A stretch of DNA of 64,000 nucleotides. Source: JACCTU01 sp963769665. GTDB taxonomy: Bacteria; Actinomycetota; Thermoleophilia; Gaiellales; Gaiellaceae. Position numbers and translations under genes: made by a program. Below the pieces are notes generated by a model, which was given only the letters and a program-made list of their open reading frames with translations, was not told the origin of the DNA and ran no database searches. The stretch covers positions 1,736,001 through 1,800,000 of the forward strand of contig CAVYMQ010000003.1 of assembly GCA_963769665.1 (NCBI GenBank), read 5' to 3'. Of the stretch, positions 40,701 through 45,060 are shown piece by piece. Each line of letters starts with the position of its first letter. Position 1 is the stretch's first letter.

Positions 40701-41218
40701 GCCGACCCGTCGAGCGTCCACGTCCATGTGCGTCGACCCTGACGGCTCTCGACCGTCAGGTACTGCTCGAGGCTTTCCTTCGCGAAGGTGATCGTCTCCG
40801 AACCGAACGGAGCCTTGCGGTGCGCGCCGTGCTCGTAGCGGCGCCACGCTCCCGTGCCGGAGGTCGTGAGCGTGACGGACGCGAGCTCGGAGGCGAGGCC
40901 GAAGCTCGCGTCCGTCACGTTCGTGGTCAGACCCGATGCCGGCTTGCGGACGAGCGCAGCGTTCGCTTGCGACGAACCCAACGCGTCCCCCAGAAATGCC
41001 GGAGCCGAGCCAGCGCTGTGCTGCTCCTGTCGGCTGGCGAGCTGAGCCAGAAGCAGCAAGCAGACGAGTCCCACCCCAAGGGCGGTGGCGAACACGAACC
41101 GAGGCGTGCGGAAGCGCCCGGCAGATGCCGAGCGCCTTTCCAGCCGCCGCAGTTCGTCATTGCTCGCCAAGAACTCGCCTTCCATCGCACGTGCGTGCCC
41201 GCACGTAGAACAAGGCAT
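25784..41218 (-). CDS. Giant membrane-anchored Ig-repeat protein with PASTA and receiver-like C-terminus
   Basis: About 5144 residues. Residues 41-61 form one membrane segment after a short N-tail with CSTCG. The exterior is then built of at least four module types: two Big-like YWNG modules, eight tandem 97-residue modules (ITGTAEAGSTVNVYATNDC), 15 modules of about 84 residues with FECQLDGGGWSSC, six more YWNG modules, and about 13 modules of the NDPGANLRG type. Near the C-terminus come an Fn3-like stretch, a PASTA domain (GKTLDEARAILANRGF) and a basic linker. The last ~115 residues (VIVVDVDRYG, RILALTND, AVPRTTPP) look like a receiver domain. Paired cysteines in each repeat suggest disulfides. 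The start at 41218 is supported by the upstream element 60 nt away; 41185 is the alternative. Confidence 0.88.
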   Translation of the reverse strand: MPCSTCGHARAMEGEFLASNDELRRLERRSASAGRFRTPRFVFATALGVGLVCLLLLAQLASRQEQHSAGSAPAFLGDALGSSQANAALVRKPASGLTTNVTDASFGLASELASVTLTTSGTGAWRRYEHGAHRKAPFGSETITFAKESLEQYLTVESRQGRRTWTWTLDGSARARLLDGGRVGFVDDKTGRVSDVLLGPAKIFDTRGKDVTPSGTQWQLVDRGKSQLLALDLDDAELPVPYVIDPIAYRSNNAGVQNGAGSTSLTPTIPAAVREGDFLLAHVAIRSDSNTVSDPSGLWTLVLQTANTNNVRNRLYTFRKRATAADGNGSGSYQFNISASTAGTAAITAWSGVDNNGTVSSAGAVANSLTITLPAVAANSLRIGVGELARNNTFPATCAAGAGCPRRVAVNNSTGLISSGVYDGFAATGSTIVTTGTAERNVGQSISVTTDSTAPNASVLTFPAASGNYNNTAWNAGCGTNGFCGTASDSQSGIASVAISIRQGTGNYWNGASFGSATEFMLNTTMAANDVGWSYTFAGASFPAEGNYTVRVVSTDNGSNTESPGVSATFKIDRTAPTSGVLALNSVTPAGSAYLGGTTVWYRGVQSGGGNFRLRNTVTDNAGGSGPGGSRTNALGGTTTGWTHTASTVATPAGGPYDSNTFTWAQNTTSSPTEVVDALDLATNALALPTLTFSDDSSTNAPTVTFPVDTTSYNTAGWNAGCSTGPGDLCGTSNDSSKSGIAAVDVSIRQGAGNYWNGTTFGSGSEVWNAATGTTTWSLGFAGSSFPADGTYNFRVRSTDNVGNTAIGTFAITIDTGTPAAPSALASTPASPANNNDPRITGTAEAGSTVNVYATSDCSGGSVASGTAAAFSSPGLNPPDIADNSTTSYTARATDAAGNQSSCSSAISYVEDSAAPSAPSTVGTTPASPANNNDPRITGTAEAGSTVNLYATSDCSGGSVASGTAAAFSSPGLNPPDVADNTTTPYTARATDAAGNQSTCSSSISYVEDSAAPVAPSALGTTPASPANNNDPRITGTAEAGSTVNVYATNDCTGGSVASGTAAAFGGAGLNPPDIADNSTTSYTARATDAAGNQSGCSSAVAYVEDSAAPVAPSALGTTPASPANNNDPRITGTAEVGSTVNVYATNDCTGGSVASGTAAAFGGAGLNPADIADNSTTSYTARATDAAGNQSGCSSAVAYVEDSASPVAPSALGTTPASPANNNDPRITGTAEASSTVNVYATSNCTGGSVASGTAAAFGGAGLNPADIADNSTTSYTATATDAAGNTSLCSSATSYVEDSAAPVAPSALGTTPASPANNNDPRITGTAEAGSTVNVYATNDCTGGSVASGTAAAFGGAGLNPADIADNSTTPYTARATDTAGNQSVCSSAISYVEDSVAPSAPSSLSTTPSSPANNNDPRITGTAEAGSTVNVYATNDCTGGSVASGAAAAFGGAGLNPADVTDNSTTSYAARATDAAGNQSVCSSAVAYVEDSAAPSAPSSLSTTPGSPANDNDPRITGTAEAGSTVDVYATNDCTGGSVTSGTAAAFGGAGFDTPNVGDNSSTSYTARATDAAGNQSACSSAAGYIEDSTNPSSTVTFPTSGGVYGNGSWSTPTGTASDTGGAGLLRVELSIKRVSDNQYWNGTAFADGSENWRTATGTASWSLTFPSSNFPADGDYVFRVRAVDNASNTEAATSYTVTLDNAPPNTSITAQPSDPTNATGASFSFTSSEGGSTFECQLDGGGWSSCSSPKNYSGLTQGSRSFDVRATDGPGNTDASPASFAWTVDTTDPSATLAFPAASGTYRNASWNDFSGTASDTGGAGLDKVEVSIKRVSDNQYWNGTAFADGTENWRTATGTASWSLTFAAGNFPADGDYTVRARATDLATNVQGSPASRTFTIDNAAPNTAIDSSPADPSNVTGPSFTFSATEGGSTFECQLDGGGWSSCSSPKSYSGLSQGSHTFQVRATDAAGNTDASPASFTWTLDTTDPTPVFTFPAAGGFYNLAGWSDFAGTASDAGGAALQNVELSIKRDSDDQYWNGTAFADGTENWRTATGTASWSLSFPGANFAAEGAYTVRLRATDTAGNVAAPATRAFSVDTTAPDTSITAQPNDPTNATGASFSFSASEGGTTFECQLDGGGWSSCSSPKSYSGLGQGSHTFEVRATDAAGNTDLSPASFTWTIDTAAPNTTITAQPSDPSNVTAPSFSFSSSEGGSTFECQLDGGGWSSCGSPKSYAGLGQGSHTFEVRATDAAGNTDLSPASFTWTIDTAAPNTTITAQPNDPSNSAAPDFSFSSSEGGSTFECQLDGGGWSSCASPKSYTGLSQGSHTFEVRATDAAGNTDATPASFTWTIDTTAPASVVTFPASGGIYSSTAWADIEGTASDGVALDKVEVSIKRVADNQYWNGTAFADGTENWRLATGTASWSLAFPTANFPADDDYVVRVRATDTAANPETPNAYPLTYDTAAPNTTITAQPSDPTNATGASFSFSATEGGSTFECQLDGGGWSSCSSPKVYSGLSQGSHTFDVRATDAAANTDGTPASFTWTIDTAAPNTTITAQPSDPSNSANADFSFTSSEGGSTFECQLDGGGWSSCASPKSYTSLSDGSHTFEVRATDASGNTDASPASFTWTVDAAAPDTTVTGQPSDPSNDDGPSFSFTSSEGGSTFECQLDGGGWSSCASPKSYVGLSDSSHTFEVRATDASSNVDPTPDSYTWTIDTAAPNTTITAQPSDPTNATGASFSFNSSEGGSTFECQRDGGGWSSCASPKTYTGLSDGSHTFEVRAADAAGNTDLSPASFTWTVDTAAPNTTITAQPSDPSNVTAPSFSFSSSEGGSTFECQLDGGGWSSCSSPKSYAGLTQGSHTFEVRATDAAGNTDASPASFTWTIDTAAPNTTITAQPSDPSNSADPDFSFSSSEGSSTFECQHDGAGWSSCASPKSYTGLSDGSHTFEVRATDAAGNADPTPASFTWTIDTTAPNTAITAQPSDPSNSGSPDFAFSASESGSTFECQLDDGGWSSCASPKSYTGLSDGSHAFEVRATDGAGNTDASPASFTWTIDTAAPSSSTSFPVNIGSYNIVGWNTGCSPSGICGTASDVGSGLDRVEVSIQRSTDSLYWNGSAFASASEDWQNAGGASWNLGFAAAAFPADGSYTIRVRARDVAGNVEAPASRTFTIDTTPPDTTIDSGPANPSNGQDPSFAFSGGPGGVTYECRLDGGSWSACVSPKGYTGLAAGAHTFEARAQDGAGNFDPTPAAQTWTIDLTAPNSAIAFPANGGSYNGAGWNNPSGTASDGVGLDRVEVSLQRVADSLYWNGTAFADGSENWRTATGTATWSLAFAGTSFPADGDYSIRVRAVDAAGNVEAPSSRTFTVDTVPPETTIDTAPATPDSNADASFTYSADQPGSTFECRIDGGAWAACTSPRNYTSLGEGSHTFEVRATDVGGNVDPSPASHTWVVDTVPPVATMDDPGQYLKGTVNLNSTSTDTGGSGVASVGFERSPAGAGTWTSIPAAWDTTGVPNALYDLRVIATDFASNSSSTPALTGRWVDNLKPTVSIVDPGPVSGTVTVAANAADAHSGVKQVELQVFDGATWVSLGTDTSAPYEASWATASFVDGPHDLRAIATDYTDNVETSSVVSVIVDNTDPTVAFTTPVDLGFVNASDTDPFTVVADATDLGSGVDDVEFFLCTAGGVACTTSSSLGTDIAGPYEAAWSLPGADGVYHLKATARDLAGRSADTIVEVTIDRTTPDTSLVTTPGDPSRDSTPDFTFSSSEVGSTFECSVDGGAWTACTTPHTTAPLADGPRTFDVRAIDVAGNIDATPSNWAWLLDTTPPTATMNDPGANLRLTVALTSVESDPGASPSGIASVEYQYSVADAETWVTANAAWDTTTVTDGLYDLRVVVTDNAGNETQAAAIEDRRIDNSPPATAIDDPGANLRAVVAIKGTASDTGSGVANVVFEVSPDGASWSTIGADNSDPYETSFDTASLPDGLYFFRTVATDVAGNVTEGAPVGPRRIDNTPPTASLNDPGANLRGAVNLSSVVDDPPGPPVASGVSVVMYEALIGGVWTGISQTWATTSVSDGVYDLRVVVADVAGNTTTSAVVAGRRVDNTPPDTSHNAPADWQSGATTVGLSPSDGGSGVANTQYSVDGGGWNSGTSVNVSGDGIHTISFFSTDIAGNIESPKTATVMIDSTPPDPGANDPGNYLRGSVTLTANPDTGGPGGAEVTQVEFQHKRSSDSTWTSLGVDTSDPYSATWATSAADDGSWDLRFIVTDEAENTNTTDLPSKIVDNTAPTGNVASPLSGSTVSGSITLGVSASDDNPIAGVEYFVNGGSIGTAGSAPFQMSWNSASGGDGGATISAVISDVAGNSTSTGSVSITVDNFAPGVSLSAPAANVSGTIGLGASADGDTVQVTFERRPAGGGGWTTIGTALGGPWSASFDTTAVVDGNYELRATAVDAGGNSGTSGVVTTRVDNTDPSGLLTAPGGGATIGSSAVPLSATGSDGGSGVASVTWQARVSGGGGFGDIAGDSSAPFSATWDVTSLPSVAHDLRIVVTDLAGNTFTSPSITVNIDSTAPTVSLTNPGSPLSGTVALSASTAGDATTVVFSRSPAGAASWSTIGTDGSAPYGANFDTTALPDGLYDLRAVVNDAVGNTSQDVIAGVRIDNFVPIVVSTSPSNGSIVATANVITITASEDIASVTGGTLDGAPSVMPMLSGAVATFNVGSLSDGAHTLTGTIHDAAGKSSAFSVTFMVGVPAPAPSTGGGTFDPALPLVPTPTAFVAKLEDDGSLTLRWKPSRDASGEPFATLLYIDGIATQTLAPGETQVNLGPFDPADMRVFTIVAVDGDGKASPASAGLRSTSVLVGKTLDEARAILANRGFGVGIVRGTGTIVVAPAAALMAPLGSKIDLELGTPTAPQARLVFDVVATKRYAPTASKSIALRLKTTRVATVTTTLLGPNGTRAYRWRFPAKAGITIKRLTMPPSVKKTGRYRLVFAVESGRETAKKSIVVQIVKKTAKPVKPKKPLQIVFASTGNNGKEIERGLDKGMEVLPAAVGEDAWTFTGASNKNVEVIVVDVDRYGLQLIRDLRLVFPTVRILALTNDPRRLVQAVRAGATIAVPRTTPPRDLAKLIMRLANRRLY
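32029..33800 (-). repeat. Seven tandem 252-bp repeats inside the giant gene
   Basis: The repeat junction (around the codons for FTWTIDT) recurs at 32035, 32287, 32539, 32791, 33043, 33295 and 33547, exactly 252 bp apart, encoding 84-residue modules with STFECQLDGGGWSSC. The same unit recurs at 34150-34900 (three copies) and singly elsewhere. Confidence 0.9.
36437..38767 (-). repeat. Eight tandem 291-bp repeats inside the giant gene
   Basis: Units of 291 bp (97 residues) recur without a break; the junction encoding YVEDSA appears near 36443, 36734, 37028, 37319, 37610, 37901, 38192 and 38483. Each unit carries PASPANNNDPRITGTAEAGS and two cysteines. DNA identity between some units is very high, which suggests recent duplication or gene conversion. 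Confidence 0.9.
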
Positions 41219-41278
41219 CGGTGAGACGCGGAGCGATCTGTAGTTCCGCGGCAGAAAAAGCCCGATCTGGGTCGAAAT

Positions 41279-41296
41279 TTCACCCTTTCGAGTGAG
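41279..41296 (-). promoter_or_regulatory. Conserved 18-bp upstream element, copy 4
   Basis: Minus strand CTCACTCGAAAGGGTGAA, 60 nt before the giant gene's ATG at 41218. It matches copy 2 at 13 of 18 positions and can fold as a short hairpin with a GAAA loop. Confidence 0.58.
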
Positions 41297-41344
41297 TCGC
41301 CTTTGAGCCGCGCGGGGCGGCGCGGTGTTGACGGCGCTGCGCTG

Positions 41345-41365
41345 TCGACCTCGAGTCGAGGTCGA
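41345..41365 (+). promoter_or_regulatory. Inverted repeat overlapping the ATPase ribosome-binding site
   Basis: TCGACCTCGA-G-TCGAGGTCGA is symmetrical over 21 bp. Its right end overlaps GAGG (41364-41367), the likely ribosome-binding site of the ATPase start at 41373. It could be an operator or an RNA hairpin that hides the site. A TTGACG at 41328 lies upstream but has no good -10. Confidence 0.5.
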
Positions 41366-41372
41366 GGCTTCG

Positions 41373-42116
41373 ATGAATACCGTCCGCGCAATGGACGATC
41401 CGTACCTCTCACGCATCTCGGCGAACGCGCGAGACGACGCCGACTACGCGCTCGAGATCCCGGCGATCCGCAGCCTCGTCGACACGCCGCTGGAGCTCGA
41501 CTCGCGCGTCTCGTTCTTCGTCGGCGACAACGGCAGCGGCAAGTCGACCCTTGTCGAGGCGATCGCCGTCGCGAGCAAGCTGAACGCGGAGGGCGGCGGG
41601 CGGGTGCAGTCGTTCCAGTTCGCGACGCGCTCGTCGCATTCGAGGCTCCACGAGGCGCTCGTGCTCGAGGGCTCGAAGCGCAAGCCGGTGAACGCGTTCT
41701 TCCTCCGCGCGGAGAGCTTCTTCAACATCGCGACGGCGTCGGAGGAGCGTCCGATCGAGCAGCTCTACGATCGTCCGTTGCACGAGCAGTCGCACGGCGA
41801 ATCGTTCCTCTCGCTCGTGCTCGAGCGCTTCGGTCCGAACGGTCTCTACGTCCTCGACGAGCCGGAGGCTGCGCTGTCGGTTCACGGTCAGCTCGCGTTG
41901 ATGCGACGGATGCACGAGCTCGTCGCGCTCGAGTCGCAGTTCGTCATCGCGACGCACTCGCCGATCCTGCTCGGCTACCCGCACGCTGCGATCTTCGAAT
42001 TCGGTGACGGCGGGCTCACGCGAGTGGCGTACGAGGACAGCGAGCCCTACCGTCTGACGAAAGGCTTCCTCGACGATCCCAACGTCTTCCTCAGGCACCT
42101 GCTCGACGGCGCCTGA
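41373..42116 (+). CDS. Stand-alone ABC/SMC-type ATPase (AAA_21-like)
   Basis: 247 residues. Walker A is FVGDNGSGKSTLVEAIA, Q-loop SFQFATR, signature-like HEQSHGESFLSL, Walker B GLYVLDEPEAALS, and the switch His is in VIATHSPILLG. This is the compact ATPase type found alone or with partners in defence and unknown systems. It lacks membrane or nuclease domains, so it is not a transporter component by itself. Among possible starts the ATG at 41373 (MNTVRAMDD) is preferred because GAGG lies 5 nt upstream; 41391 is possible. Divergent from the giant protein, sharing a 154-bp control region. Its cellular role is unknown. Confidence 0.86.
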   Translation: MNTVRAMDDPYLSRISANARDDADYALEIPAIRSLVDTPLELDSRVSFFVGDNGSGKSTLVEAIAVASKLNAEGGGRVQSFQFATRSSHSRLHEALVLEGSKRKPVNAFFLRAESFFNIATASEERPIEQLYDRPLHEQSHGESFLSLVLERFGPNGLYVLDEPEAALSVHGQLALMRRMHELVALESQFVIATHSPILLGYPHAAIFEFGDGGLTRVAYEDSEPYRLTKGFLDDPNVFLRHLLDGA

Positions 42117-42131
42117 CGCAGTCGCGGCGCG

Positions 42132-42500
42132 TTACCGCAGCGAGCGGCGGCCGTAGATCCCGCCGGCGACGAGATTGCGAATCGACTCCGCCGATGCGCC
42201 ACTCTCCTCCGGGTAGACCCAGCGGCCGTCGTCGAGCAATTGCACCGTGTTTTCGCGCAACGAGATCAGGATCACCGGCACGCGCGCGAACCGCGCGTAC
42301 GTCGCAGCGACTGCGCCTTCCTGCTCGTCGTCGACGACGATCGCGTCCGGCTGGAGCGACTTCAGAAGTCCGCCGAGCTCGGGCTGGCGCGCCGGAATGA
42401 ACTTGCACTCTGCGAGCCCTTCGAGCGCGCCCGTGACCGCCTCGCCCAGGAGGGGCACGGCGCAGATGACGGCGACCAGCGGCGTCTCGCGCTCGCTCAC
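42132..42500 (-). CDS. Pseudo-receiver protein
   Basis: 122 residues with the alternating strand/helix pattern of a CheY-like fold: VAVICAVPLLGEAV, DAIVVDDEQ (possible phospho-acceptor Asp), VPVILISLREN. The acidic pair at the first strand is absent and no conserved lysine follows, so it is probably not phosphorylated normally. No output domain. GTG start in GTGA overlap with the NarL-type regulator upstream, so the two are co-translated. It may compete with or tune that regulator. It is similar in kind to the receiver-like tail of the giant protein nearby. Confidence 0.75.
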   Translation of the reverse strand: MSERETPLVAVICAVPLLGEAVTGALEGLAECKFIPARQPELGGLLKSLQPDAIVVDDEQEGAVAATYARFARVPVILISLRENTVQLLDDGRWVYPEESGASAESIRNLVAGGIYGRRSLR

Positions 42501-43165
42501 GCCGACCTCCCGTCGGCGACTGCCTCGTCGCGGTACGCCGAGACGTAGAACGCTGCGGCCGCGCGCCGTGACGGCACGTCGAGCTTCTGGAGGATGTTCT
42601 GCATGTGCCGCTTGACCGTGAACTCGGAGATCTCCAGCTCTTCGGCGATCTCGCGGTTTCGCGCGCCGCGGGCGACGAACGCGAGCACTTCCTTCTCCCG
42701 ATCCGAGAGCACCGCTGCGCGCTCGCGTGCCTTGGAGCGCTCCTCGAGCGTGTGGATCGCGTCGATCATGAGCGCCGCCATGTCACGCGAGAGAGGGGCT
42801 TCACCGTTCACCGTGCCGCGCAGAGCACGCACGAGCCCGGTCGGTGAGATCTCCTTGTGCAGGAAGCCGTGCGCGCCGGCGGTGATCGACTCCAGCACGG
42901 CGTCGCGGGACGGCTCCAGCGACCAGACGATCATCGCCGCGCGGGTCCGCGAACGGACGCGGCGGACGAGGTCGATGCCCCCGGTGGGAGGCAGGGCGAG
43001 GTCGATGAGCGCGATCTCCGCGTGGCCGCCGACGAGGAGCGTGGCCGCGTCGTCGGCGTTGCTCGCCTCGATCACCTCGAGATCGCTCTCACGCCTGAGC
43101 AGGTTGCGGACGCCGTTGCGAAAGAGCGGGAGCGGATCGGCGATCAGGACGCGTGCGCGCCTCAT
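42497..43165 (-). CDS. NarL/FixJ-family response regulator
   Basis: 222 residues. Receiver: RVLIADPLPLFRNGVRNLL (single acidic Asp where most have a pair), phospho-acceptor Asp in IALIDLALPP, Lys in FLHKEIS. LuxR-type helix-turn-helix: LSDREKEVLAFVARGARNRE, then SEFTVKRHMQNILQKL. No histidine kinase is adjacent, so it is an orphan regulator or is served by a distant kinase. A perfect 24-bp palindrome lies 23 nt upstream and could be an autoregulatory operator. Its GTGA overlap couples it to the pseudo-receiver gene. Confidence 0.92.
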   Translation of the reverse strand: MRRARVLIADPLPLFRNGVRNLLRRESDLEVIEASNADDAATLLVGGHAEIALIDLALPPTGGIDLVRRVRSRTRAAMIVWSLEPSRDAVLESITAGAHGFLHKEISPTGLVRALRGTVNGEAPLSRDMAALMIDAIHTLEERSKARERAAVLSDREKEVLAFVARGARNREIAEELEISEFTVKRHMQNILQKLDVPSRRAAAAFYVSAYRDEAVADGRSA

Positions 43166-43188
43166 GCCCGAGTGATCCGTTCTCCGCG

Positions 43189-43212
43189 GCGGACCACGCC
43201 GGCGTGGTCCGC
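43189..43212. promoter_or_regulatory. Perfect 24-bp palindrome upstream of the orphan regulator
   Basis: GCGGACCACGCC followed directly by its reverse complement GGCGTGGTCCGC, no spacer, 23 nt before the ATG at 43165. NarL-type regulators bind inverted repeats, so an operator is likely; a cruciform or mRNA hairpin is the alternative. Confidence 0.6.
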
Positions 43213-43329
43213 TGTGGTGGTGCCCGCCATGAGGTCATCGTGGGTCAGTTCTGGGCATCCAGCAAGGGTCCCGCCTGCTCCGTTCGCGGTTCGGCCCGAA
43301 GGTTTGAGTAGGTTTTCCGTCCTCTGAGC

Positions 43330-43344
43330 ACCAGCGCTGCTGGT
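43330..43344. repeat. Short inverted repeat upstream of the mutase gene
   Basis: ACCAGC-GCT-GCTGGT, a perfect 6-bp stem with a 3-nt loop, 59 nt before the ATG at 43404. It could be an operator for the methylmalonyl-CoA mutase gene. The rest of the 43213-43388 gap shows nothing else I can name. Confidence 0.35.
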
Positions 43345-43388
43345 TCTCGGCCCAGTCGTCCACAGCCGTGCCGTCTTTTCCCCACCCG

Positions 43389-43394
43389 TACAAT
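43389..43394 (+). promoter_or_regulatory. -10 box of the methylmalonyl-CoA mutase gene
   Basis: TACAAT, then 9 nt to the ATG at 43404, and no ribosome-binding site: a near-leaderless transcript. This position decides against the in-frame ATG at 43368. Confidence 0.55.
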
Positions 43395-43403
43395 CGCTCG
43401 GCG

Positions 43404-45059
43404 ATGGCGACGACCGAAGACCGTCGTTCCGCCTCCGACCTCGAGGCCTGGAAAGAGCTCTACGAGGCCACGGCGGAGCGCGAGGGCGAGCTCTTCTCGA
43501 CGATCTCCGGGGTCGAGAACGAGGCCCTCTACACGGCTGAGAACGTCGCGGTGGAGGACACGAGCTACCCGGGCGTCTACCCGTTCACGCGCGGCGTCTA
43601 CCCGTCGATGTACCGCGGGAAGCTCTGGACGATGCGCCAGTTCGCCGGCTTCGGCACGGCCGAGGAGACGAACGAGCGCTTCCGCTACCTGCTGGAGCAC
43701 GGCCAGACGGGGCTCTCGACGGCGTTCGACATGCCGACGCTGATGGGCTACGACTCGGACCACGAGCGGTCGATCGGCGAGGTCGGGCGCGAAGGGGTCG
43801 CGATCGACTCGCTGGAGGATATGGAGACGCTGTTCCGGGGGATTCCGCTCGCCGACGTCTCGACGTCGATGACGATCAACTCACCGGCGGCGGTGCTGCT
43901 CGCGTTCTACGCAGTCGTCGGCGAGGAGCAGGGCGTCCCGATGTCGGAGCTCCGCGGGACGATCCAGACGGACATCCTCAAGGAGTACATCGCGCAGAAG
44001 GAGTACATCTTTCCGCCGGAGCCGTCGATGCGGCTCGTGACGGACATGGTCGAGTTCTGCTCGACGTCGATGCCGAAGTGGCATCCGATCTCCATCTCGG
44101 GGTACCACATTCGCGAGGCGGGTTCGACCGCCGCGCAGGAGCTCGCGTTCACGCTGGCCGACGGGTTCACGTACGTCGAGTGGGCGGTCGAGCGCGGTCT
44201 GGACGTCGATGCGTTCGCCCCGCGACTCTCCTTCTTCTTCAACGCGCATCTGGACTTCTTCGAGGAGATCGCGAAGTACCGGGCCGCGCGCCGGATCTGG
44301 GCGCGCGAGCTGCGCGACCGGTTCGGTGCGAAGTCGCCCCGCTCGTGGCTGATGCGGTTCCACACGCAGACGGCCGGCGTCTCGCTGACGGCGCAGCAGC
44401 CGGAGGTGAACATCGTCAGGACGGCGCTCGAGGCGCTGGCTGCGGTGCTGGGCGGCACGCAGTCGCTGCACACGAACTCGTTCGACGAAGCGCTCGCGCT
44501 GCCGACGGAGGACGCGGTGCGAATCGCTTTGCGCACGCAGCAGGTGATCGCCCACGAGACCGGCGTCGTGAACACGATCGATCCCCTCGGCGGCTCGTAC
44601 TACGTCGAGCACCTGACCAACGAGTTGGAGCGCCAGGCGTACGAGTACTTCGCGCAGATCGACGCCCTGGGCGGAGTCGTCGAGGCGATCAAGGAGAACT
44701 TCTTCCAGCAGGAAATCGCCGACGCGTCGTTCCGCTACCAGGCGGAGGTCGAGGCGAAGCAGCGGATCATCGTCGGAGTCAACCGGTACCAGTTGGAGGA
44801 CGAGCAGCCGCTCGAGATCCTGAAGATCGATCCCGCCCTCGAGCCGCAGCAGATCGCGCGTGTGAAGGCGCTTCGAGGGCGACGTGACTCGGCGGCGGTC
44901 GAGTCGACGCTCGCCGCGTTGAAGGCCGCTTCTGCGCGCGACGACGTCAACCTGATGCCGGCCATCCTGGACGCTGCTCGCGCCTATGTGACGATGGGCG
45001 AGATGTGCGACGTCTGGCGCGAAGTCTGGGGCGTCTGGCGCGAGACGCCGGTCTTCTGA
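43404..45059 (+). CDS. mcmA1: Methylmalonyl-CoA mutase, catalytic (large) subunit
   Basis: 551 residues, the substrate-binding barrel without the B12 domain, as in archaeal and many actinobacterial two-subunit mutases. Signatures: YPFTRGVYPSMYRGKLWTMR, RFAGFGTAEETN-like start of the barrel, TGLSTAFDMPTLMGYDSDH, STSMTINSPAAVLLAFY, GTIQTDILKEY, ISISGYHIREAGS, and NIVRTALEALAAVLGGTQSLH. It interconverts methylmalonyl-CoA and succinyl-CoA with adenosylcobalamin. Its B12-binding partner is at 45813, separated by a hydrolase gene on the other strand. It links propionyl-CoA from odd-chain fatty acids and amino acids to the citric acid cycle. Confidence 0.95.
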   Translation: MATTEDRRSASDLEAWKELYEATAEREGELFSTISGVENEALYTAENVAVEDTSYPGVYPFTRGVYPSMYRGKLWTMRQFAGFGTAEETNERFRYLLEHGQTGLSTAFDMPTLMGYDSDHERSIGEVGREGVAIDSLEDMETLFRGIPLADVSTSMTINSPAAVLLAFYAVVGEEQGVPMSELRGTIQTDILKEYIAQKEYIFPPEPSMRLVTDMVEFCSTSMPKWHPISISGYHIREAGSTAAQELAFTLADGFTYVEWAVERGLDVDAFAPRLSFFFNAHLDFFEEIAKYRAARRIWARELRDRFGAKSPRSWLMRFHTQTAGVSLTAQQPEVNIVRTALEALAAVLGGTQSLHTNSFDEALALPTEDAVRIALRTQQVIAHETGVVNTIDPLGGSYYVEHLTNELERQAYEYFAQIDALGGVVEAIKENFFQQEIADASFRYQAEVEAKQRIIVGVNRYQLEDEQPLEILKIDPALEPQQIARVKALRGRRDSAAVESTLAALKAASARDDVNLMPAILDAARAYVTMGEMCDVWREVWGVWRETPVF

Positions 45060-45060
45060 T

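Noticed and set aside
43296..43317. Possible fifth copy of the 18-bp element before the orphan regulator (CTACTCAAACCTTCGGG on the minus strand)
   Set aside because: Only the left side is similar, symmetry is lost, and it lies about 130 nt from the start rather than 57-60.
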